From positions 1 to 5,452 of the forward strand of contig JAFYIW010000271.1 in the NCBI GenBank assembly GCA_017538465.1: 5,452 nt of DNA, in the 5' to 3' direction. Source of the stretch: Victivallales bacterium. Lineage in GTDB: Bacteria; Verrucomicrobiota; Lentisphaeria; Oligosphaerales; Oligosphaeraceae. This document shows positions 1 to 4,292 of the stretch, in pieces. Every line of letters begins with the position of its first letter. Position 1 is the stretch's first letter. The notes beneath the pieces are model-generated. The model saw only the letters and a program-made list of their open reading frames with translations. It made no database searches and had not been told where the DNA came from. The translations under genes were made by a program, and so were the position numbers.

Positions 1-1610
1 AAGGTCATCGGGAGGCGGCCAGAGGGGGTGTCTTCGCCGAGGAGCAGTCGTGCAATCGCCTCGCCACCGGCATCGCCAGGGTAGGGCACGAACAGCACGG
101 CGGCGGCCTTCTTGCAATCGTGAGCAAGGTCAAGGGGGCTTCCAGAGATGGCCACGAGCACGACTTTGGCGCCACGCGCATAGAGGATGTCCAATTCGGT
201 GCGCTGTTCTTGGGGACGCCCGAGACTGCCCCGGTCGCCACAGAGACTTTGGGCGGCTGAACCCTCCTCGCCTTCGAGGGTTCCGTTGAGGCCGCCGAAA
301 TAGAAAACGACTTCGGGATGGCCAGTCAGTGGGTCAGGGCGTTCATTTTCCTCATGGCCAGTATAGTTGATGGCGGTTCCAGGCAGGAGCTTTCGAGTGA
401 GGGCCTCCAGCGGGGTGTCAAAATGCGCAGAGAGGCCGTGGTAATTACCCCAAAGAGCGGAGAATCTGGCGGCATTGGGGCCGGCGATGGTCACACAGGA
501 GAGTTTGCGGGCGTCCAGCGGCAGGAAATGCCTGGGGTTGGAGAGCAACACGGCGGAGTGAAGTGCGGCCTGAAGCGCGAGGCGATGGTGGGCGGGACAC
601 GAGACGACTTTTGGTGGCGTGTCGGCGCCAGGCACGAGTGCGGGGTCGTCAAATTCGCCCAAGCGGAAGCGAATGGTGAAGATGTGCTGCAATGCGGCGT
701 CCAGGTCGGCCTCCGTGATGAGTCTTTTTTTCAGAGCCTCCGGGAGTTTGCTGTAGGCTTCACCGCAGTTGAGATCGCAACCAGCCTTGAGGGCGAGGGC
801 GGCGGCGTGGGTCATGTCCTTGGCGAGGCCGTGATGGATGAAGAGGTCGCAGAGGGCTCCGCAGTCGGAGGTAAAGTAGCCAGGGAATTTCCACTCTCCG
901 CGCAGGAGGTCCTGGATGTATTTCGCAGATGCGCAGCTGCCTTCGCCGTTGATTCGGTTGTAGGCGCCCATCACGCCAGCGACTTTGGCGTGCTTCACCA
1001 GATGGCGGAAATGCGGCAGGTAGGTCGCCTCTGCATCATAGGGAGCAATTTGGGCATTGAAGCCATGGCGTTTGGCTTCGGGGCCGCTGTGTCCCCAGAA
1101 GTGCTTGGCGCAGGCGGCCGCAAGGAGAGATTTGGGGTGGTCTCCCTGGATGCCTTCCACGAATGCCGCACCGATTTCGGCGGTGAGGCAGGGGTCTTCG
1201 CCGTAAGTCTCCTGTCCGCGTCCCCAGCGGGGGTCACGGAAGATATTGATGTTGGGAGACCAGAAGGTCAGACCGAGGTATTGACGTCCAGCCTGGCCAC
1301 GGCGAAGGGCATCGTGGTATTTGGCACGGCCTTCCAGCGCGATGGCGTGGCCAATGCGTTTCACCAGTGGAGTATCAAAAGTGGCGGCCAGGCCGATGGC
1401 CTGCGGGAAGACGGTCGCTTTCCCTGCCCGTGCCACGCCGTGCAGGGCTTCATTCCACCAGTTGTATGCCGCCAGTCCCAGACGGGGCACCGCTGGCGCG
1501 GCAAAGGACAATTGTGCGCATTTCTCCTGTGGCGTGAGTGCACGAATCAGAAGCTTGATGCGTTCGGCGAAGGGGCGGGTGGAATCAAACCAGGGATGGG
1601 AAGCAGGCAT
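1..1610 (-). CDS. Glycoside hydrolase family 3 beta-glucosidase / beta-xylosidase-type enzyme, 3' end outside window
   Basis: Minus-strand translation from the ATG at 1608-1610 gives 536 residues without a stop and runs off the left edge. GH3 enzymes are retaining exo-hydrolases that remove non-reducing-end beta-linked sugars. Visible motifs: YNWWNEALHG (49-58), typical of the plant/fungal beta-xylosidase-like branch; RDPRWGRGQET (125-135); KHF (169-171); YNRING (217-222); and SDCG (248-251), where D249 is the expected catalytic nucleophile. The second (GH3-C) domain starts near residue 360. Its LEGEE (445-449) followed by a GDR probably holds the acid/base Glu (E446 or E448). The readable part ends in SGRLPMT, so the rest of GH3-C and any fibronectin-III domain lie beyond the edge; full members usually have 700-900 residues. 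No signal peptide is visible, so a cytoplasmic enzyme is inferred. The frame stays open upstream to a stop near 1731, but 1610 is its only ATG and the protein is family-like from there. No Shine-Dalgarno is visible. Substrate (glucoside, xyloside or other) is undetermined. Confidence 0.95.
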   Translation of the reverse strand, partial: MPASHPWFDSTRPFAERIKLLIRALTPQEKCAQLSFAAPAVPRLGLAAYNWWNEALHGVARAGKATVFPQAIGLAATFDTPLVKRIGHAIALEGRAKYHDALRRGQAGRQYLGLTFWSPNINIFRDPRWGRGQETYGEDPCLTAEIGAAFVEGIQGDHPKSLLAAACAKHFWGHSGPEAKRHGFNAQIAPYDAEATYLPHFRHLVKHAKVAGVMGAYNRINGEGSCASAKYIQDLLRGEWKFPGYFTSDCGALCDLFIHHGLAKDMTHAAALALKAGCDLNCGEAYSKLPEALKKRLITEADLDAALQHIFTIRFRLGEFDDPALVPGADTPPKVVSCPAHHRLALQAALHSAVLLSNPRHFLPLDARKLSCVTIAGPNAARFSALWGNYHGLSAHFDTPLEALTRKLLPGTAINYTGHEENERPDPLTGHPEVVFYFGGLNGTLEGEEGSAAQSLCGDRGSLGRPQEQRTELDILYARGAKVVLVAISGSPLDLAHDCKKAAAVLFVPYPGDAGGEAIARLLLGEDTPSGRLPMT

Positions 1611-1632
1611 GGGAGAAGATGGTTTTGGAGTC

Positions 1633-1727
1633 AAAAAACGGAAAAGGACAGAAAGATAAAAAGGATGCGAAACTGGGCCATGGCATTCACGGCCAGTAGC
1701 TTGTCCTTTCGGTCTTTTCTGTCCTTT
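1633..1727 (-). terminator. Wide inverted repeat followed by a U-run, between the oxidoreductase and GH3 genes
   Basis: In the minus transcript, a purine-rich arm (1713-1727) downstream of the oxidoreductase stop is matched by a pyrimidine arm (1643-1656); the arms are complementary over 14 bases with one bulge. The arm nearer GH3 is followed by TCCGTTTTTT (1642-1633). The 56-base loop holds a smaller GC-rich hairpin (1691-1696 with 1673-1679, one bulge). The octamer TGTCCTTT (plus strand) also occurs twice as a direct repeat, at 1702-1709 and 1720-1727. The layout suggests a terminator or 3'-end structure, but the loop is unusually large and the U-run lies only 22 bases before the GH3 start. 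It could equally be a GH3 leader element. This spacer of 140 bases holds no gene. Confidence 0.35.
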
Positions 1728-1750
1728 GCCTCAGGGACAACCCCTCTTGT

Positions 1751-2923
1751 TTAGAAGGAGTTGCCGAAGCCAGCGGCGTTGCCAGTGGTGGTGACAGGTT
1801 TCTTGGTGTAGCGGCTGGTGGCGATAAGTTTCTCCAGCTTTTCGGCATAGACCTTGGAGTCGATGGGCAGTTCGACGGGCTGCTTGAGGAAACCCGAGAG
1901 CATCATCGCATTGGCCAGTTCCAGACCACGAATGCCTTCCTCGACCGGCGCAATGAGCTTGGCCCCGTTGCGGATGACATCGATGACATTCTTGACGATC
2001 CGCATATGCTGGCACAAGCCCGCATTGTCGGGGGCGTAGGGCAGTTCGCAAGTCCAGGTATAGGGATTGCCGAAGCCGACCTTGGCGTTCTTGATGAAAT
2101 CGGTGGTGGACTCACGATGCCGATAGAAGGTCAGCTTGTCATTCTCGAAGACCAGTCGGCCGTGTTCTCCGACGGCCTCAAAGCGGTTGGCCCCGACGGC
2201 CTCGCCCGTGGTGGTGATGAAGTTTCCAGTGGCGCCATTGGGATATTCGAGGTAGGCGTTGACTTCGTCCTCGACTTCGATGTTGTGGTATTTGCCTAGG
2301 AAGATGTGCGCATCAACGAGTTTGGGCATGCCGAAGAACCACTGCAGGAGGTCGAGCTGATGGGGGCACTGGTTGGTGAGCACGCCGCCGCCTTCGCCAC
2401 GCCAGGAGGCACGCCAGTCTCCGGAGTCGTAATACTGCTGAGTGCGGAACCAGTCGGTGATGATCCAGGTCACACGGCGGATTTCGCCGAGTTCTCCGGA
2501 GTCCAGCAGCTCCTTGATTTTGACGTGTGCGTCGCGGGTACGCTGGTTGAACATCGCGCTCTTGACCAGGTTGGGGTATTTTTTGCACTCTGCGAGCAGA
2601 CGTTCGGCCTCGGCCTTGTGGACACAGATGGGCTTCTCCAGAATGAAGTGCATTCCGGCCTTCATTGCGGCAATGGCTAGGTCGGGGTGGGCATAGTGCG
2701 GCACGCAGATCTGCACCAGCTCGCAACCAGATTTGGCGAAGAATTCCTCTGGGGTGTTGAAGCACTGGACTTTTGCACGAAGGTCGTCGCCTAGACGCTT
2801 GAAAGCCTCGGGATTGATGTCACAGACGGCGGTGAGTTCTGCACCTGGCACGTCCTTGAGCCACTTGGCGTGCATTGAACCCATGTTGCCGATGCCGATG
2901 ATGCCAATTTTAACGGAATCCAT
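1751..2923 (-). CDS. Gfo/Idh/MocA family NAD(P)-dependent oxidoreductase
   Basis: Complete 390-residue protein, a normal length for the family. Members oxidise or reduce sugars, inositols, sugar nucleotides and related compounds with tightly bound NAD(P); a minority use the same chemistry for glycoside cleavage. The N-terminal Rossmann fold has the dinucleotide motif G10-I-G12-N-M-G15 and a D35 after the second strand. EKP at 96-98 contains the conserved catalytic Lys (K97). The C-terminal alpha/beta domain begins near residue 125 and contains GGGVLTNQCPHQLDLLQW at 178-195. H188 is the conserved catalytic His, but the Asp usually four residues before it is N184, a variant I associate with a sugar-processing subgroup. 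No signal peptide or Tat motif is seen, so a cytoplasmic enzyme is likely. ATG 2923 is the only sensible start, since the nucleotide motif follows at once. No Shine-Dalgarno precedes it; instead there is a heptamer repeat tract. The substrate cannot be assigned. Confidence 0.93.
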   Translation of the reverse strand: MDSVKIGIIGIGNMGSMHAKWLKDVPGAELTAVCDINPEAFKRLGDDLRAKVQCFNTPEEFFAKSGCELVQICVPHYAHPDLAIAAMKAGMHFILEKPICVHKAEAERLLAECKKYPNLVKSAMFNQRTRDAHVKIKELLDSGELGEIRRVTWIITDWFRTQQYYDSGDWRASWRGEGGGVLTNQCPHQLDLLQWFFGMPKLVDAHIFLGKYHNIEVEDEVNAYLEYPNGATGNFITTTGEAVGANRFEAVGEHGRLVFENDKLTFYRHRESTTDFIKNAKVGFGNPYTWTCELPYAPDNAGLCQHMRIVKNVIDVIRNGAKLIAPVEEGIRGLELANAMMLSGFLKQPVELPIDSKVYAEKLEKLIATSRYTKKPVTTTGNAAGFGNSF

Positions 2924-2927
2924 AAAA

Positions 2928-2962
2928 GGTTGGAGGTTGGAGGTTAGAGGTTAGAGGTTAAA
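2928..2962. repeat. Five tandem heptamers next to the oxidoreductase start codon
   Basis: Plus strand reads GGTTGGA, GGTTGGA, GGTTAGA, GGTTAGA, GGTTAAA in perfect 7-base register (2928-2934, 2935-2941, 2942-2948, 2949-2955, 2956-2962). In the minus transcript this is a TCYAACC array ending five bases before the ATG at 2923. It therefore occupies the place where a ribosome-binding site would sit, and it shows CCTCC, the complement of a Shine-Dalgarno, rather than GGAGG. Units at one end differ from those at the other in an ordered way, as expected from stepwise unit duplication. Confidence 0.85.
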
Positions 2963-2991
2963 AGCCAGACGTCCGTCGTCTGCCGTCTGGC
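2960..2991 (-). terminator. Terminator-like hairpin after the kinase gene
   Basis: A perfect 8-base inverted repeat, GCCAGACG (2964-2971) and CGTCTGGC (2984-2991), with a 12-base loop, begins seven bases after the kinase TGA at 2999-3001. In the minus transcript the stem is followed directly by UUUU (2963-2960). A shorter alternative pairing (AGACG 2967-2971 with CGTCT 2977-2981) is possible. The T-run is short, so termination may be partial and allow read-through to the oxidoreductase gene 40 bases further on. Confidence 0.5.
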
Positions 2992-2998
2992 GTGGGAA

Positions 2999-4105
2999 TC
3001 ACAGCGCCTCGGCGAGGCGTTTGATTTGGGGGCGTCTTGCCTCGATGGACTGGCAGAGTTTGATTTGTACTCGGGCGCGTTCAAGGTTCTGGCCCGCATG
3101 ACGGATCTTGAAATAGACATCCCCTGCAAGGTAGTCCGTGAAGAAGCGGATGGCCAACTCCAGGGTGATGAGGTGGATGGCGTCGTAGAGATACTCCTTG
3201 TCCGCATCGGTGAGGAAATTTCTGGAGTGCTCCTTGTAGCCCAAGAGGACCGCCTCGCAGAGATCGCTGTCGAAGAAGACATTGGAGAGTTCGGTGGTGT
3301 CTTCGCCGGCGGGGTTGCAGCAGGAGCGCAGGCAGTCGCCCAGGTCGTAGTGGATAAGGCCGGGTTTCACGGTGTCCAAATCGATGATGCTGGTGCCCTT
3401 GCCTGTCGCGTCGTCAATCATGATGTTGGCGGTCTTGGGATCGCCATGGATCGGACGCAGAATCAGTTCGCCGCGGGCCTTGGCATCTTCGAGAACGGAG
3501 ATGGAGTCACGGTGGCGGTCGATGAATTTGAGCACATTGCCGGCCACGGCAGAGCTGGCCAGGCGCTCTTTTGCCTCGGTGGTCTGAAGCACCTGGTCAA
3601 GTTGCGCCAGATACTGGGGGGTGATGTGGAAGCCAGGGAGAGTGTCGTAAAGGTGGTTGACGTCCAGTTCGGAGAAGATGCGGTGGAAATGCCCCAGCAC
3701 CGCACCAATCTCGTAGGCGTGTTCGGGACTCTGGATGGAGTTGTAGGAACTGGCGGAGGCGATGGCGGTGATGGCGCGCCAATAGTAGCCATCGCCATCG
3801 ATGGTGAAATATTTGCCGTCCTTGGCGGGGATGATGCGTGGCAATTGCCAGATGCGGTCGGAGAAACTGCCCTCGTCCTCCAGGCGCTGGTGCACGAAGG
3901 AGGTCACGTAGAGCATATTCTCCATCACGCGCTCCGGTTCCTTAAAGACATTCGGGCTGATGCGTTGAAGGAAGAAGCGCTCTTCGCTATATACCGTGCG
4001 GAAGATGGCCTGGAAGGTTTCGTTGACATTGCCGGAACCAGTGGCATCCACGGTGACGAGGCGTCCCGCGACCTGAAAGCGCTGAGCCATGAAGGCTGCT
4101 TGCAT
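2999..4105 (-). CDS. NahK-like anomeric sugar kinase (aminoglycoside phosphotransferase fold)
   Basis: Complete 368-residue protein, near the usual length of N-acetylhexosamine 1-kinase (NahK/LnpB) relatives, which use ATP to phosphorylate a free sugar at C1 in the cytoplasm. A nucleotide-loop-like stretch TGSGNVNETF lies at 22-31, and FFLQRISPNVFKEPE at 44-58 matches the family's N-lobe. The catalytic loop is HGDPKTAN at 220-227 (catalytic D222, metal-binding N227). IDLDTVKPG at 241-249 supplies the second metal Asp, followed by YDLGD (253-257) and NPAGED (264-269). This loop plus IDLDTV pattern is what I recall for NahK rather than for antibiotic-modifying kinases, so a resistance role is unlikely. 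Relatives are sometimes labelled mucin desulfatase in databases; nothing here resembles a sulfatase. The ATG at 4105 has GGAG seven bases upstream; the next ATG (residue 6) has none. The sugar acted on (GlcNAc, GalNAc or another) is not readable. Confidence 0.88.
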   Translation of the reverse strand: MQAAFMAQRFQVAGRLVTVDATGSGNVNETFQAIFRTVYSEERFFLQRISPNVFKEPERVMENMLYVTSFVHQRLEDEGSFSDRIWQLPRIIPAKDGKYFTIDGDGYYWRAITAIASASSYNSIQSPEHAYEIGAVLGHFHRIFSELDVNHLYDTLPGFHITPQYLAQLDQVLQTTEAKERLASSAVAGNVLKFIDRHRDSISVLEDAKARGELILRPIHGDPKTANIMIDDATGKGTSIIDLDTVKPGLIHYDLGDCLRSCCNPAGEDTTELSNVFFDSDLCEAVLLGYKEHSRNFLTDADKEYLYDAIHLITLELAIRFFTDYLAGDVYFKIRHAGQNLERARVQIKLCQSIEARRPQIKRLAEAL

Positions 4106-4112
4106 GATTGAA

Positions 4113-4116
4113 CTCC
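4113..4116 (-). promoter_or_regulatory. Shine-Dalgarno GGAG of the kinase gene
   Basis: GGAG on the minus strand lies seven bases before the ATG at 4103-4105 and supports that start over the in-frame ATG five codons later. It is the clearest ribosome-binding site in the window; the oxidoreductase and GH3 genes lack one. Confidence 0.75.
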
Positions 4117-4131
4117 GCTTATTTTTGTGGG

Positions 4132-4147
4132 AAAGAAAATTTTCTTT
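4132..4147. promoter_or_regulatory. Perfect 16-bp palindrome, possible operator
   Basis: AAAGAAAATTTTCTTT is a perfect palindrome 26 bases before the kinase start codon, directly downstream of a -10-like TATATT. If that box is used, the transcription start would fall in the palindrome, a usual place for a repressor site. A-tract sequences can be palindromic by chance, so the operator role is inference. Confidence 0.4.
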
Positions 4148-4153
4148 AATATA
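4148..4153 (-). promoter_or_regulatory. Possible -10 box for the kinase gene
   Basis: TATATT on the minus strand matches the sigma-70 -10 consensus at five of six positions and sits in a local AT-rich patch about 43 bases before the kinase ATG. No good -35 is found at 16-18 bases spacing (GTGCGC at 17), so an activator-dependent promoter or a chance match are both possible. Confidence 0.3.
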
Positions 4154-4166
4154 GTGCTTCTGCGGT

Positions 4167-4215
4167 GCCCGCGCACGGGCGTGTGCGAGGAATCTTCCCA
4201 GCCGGACGAAGCTGG
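4167..4215 (-). other. Two small GC-rich hairpins in the spacer ahead of the kinase gene
   Basis: GCCCG (4167-4171) pairs with CGGGC (4176-4180) around a 4-base loop, and CCAGC (4198-4202) pairs with GCTGG (4211-4215) around an 8-base loop. Both could form in RNA that reads through from folC. They lie upstream of the -10-like box, so they would be absent from a transcript starting there. The function is unknown. Confidence 0.4.
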
Positions 4216-4221
4216 TCCATA

Positions 4222-4285
4222 CTAGCAGGTTGTTAATTGAATTTTCTCTCTTTTCCGCGCAAGATTCAAATTAACCCCCTGCTAG
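4222..4285. repeat. 64-bp imperfect inverted repeat between folC and the kinase gene
   Basis: Outer arms CTAGCAGG (4222-4229) and CCTGCTAG (4278-4285) are perfectly complementary. After a 2x2 mismatch, inner arms GTTAATTGAAT (4232-4242) and ATTCAAATTAAC (4264-4275) pair with one bulged base. The total is about 19 paired positions around a 21-base loop. The folC-proximal arm overlaps the folC terminator hairpin, so the two structures cannot form together. No U-run follows the distal arm. Confidence 0.7.
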
Positions 4286-4289
4286 GGGG
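4266..4289 (-). terminator. Intrinsic terminator candidate of folC
   Basis: In the minus transcript, CCCCC-TAGCA-GGGGG (4289-4275) forms a compact 5-bp all-GC stem just after the folC TGA (4293-4295) and is followed by TTAATTTGA. The tail is U-containing but not a pure U-run, so the strength is uncertain. Confidence 0.5.
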
Positions 4290-4292
4290 GAT

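Noticed and set aside
1..289. Short open frames on both strands at the left edge
   Set aside because: They lie in other frames over the GH3 C-terminal domain, whose continuous motifs (GDR, SGRLP) explain the region.
1611..1680. A dedicated promoter for GH3
   Set aside because: A TATCTT-like box exists in the pyrimidine tract, but no acceptable -35 lies at proper spacing, so it is not supported.
318..1754. 478-codon open frame on the plus strand
   Set aside because: It is in the same codon register as the minus-strand GH3 gene and simply reflects absence of TTA, CTA and TCA codons there. The product is low-complexity, rich in Gly, Val and Arg, with no recognisable motif.
2006..2765. Several 60-150 codon frames on both strands within the oxidoreductase gene
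   Set aside because: All overlap a complete well-matched Gfo/Idh/MocA gene and show no motifs or ribosome-binding sites of their own.
2928..2962. Telomere-like or CRISPR-like repeat
   Set aside because: The units are contiguous heptamers without spacers, and the unit is not a telomeric repeat. It is a simple tandem repeat.
2999..4105. Antibiotic-resistance kinase (aminoglycoside phosphotransferase)
   Set aside because: The fold is shared, but the HGDPKTAN plus IDLDTVKPG pattern and the metabolic neighbours fit NahK-like sugar kinases better.
3026..4111. 361-codon open frame on the plus strand
   Set aside because: It is exactly antisense to and in codon register with the kinase gene. The translation is Gly/Val/Asp-rich without family motifs.
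4222..4285. Insertion-sequence end or integron attC site
   Set aside because: No transposase or integrase is present, no target-site duplication is evident and the core motifs of attC are not seen.
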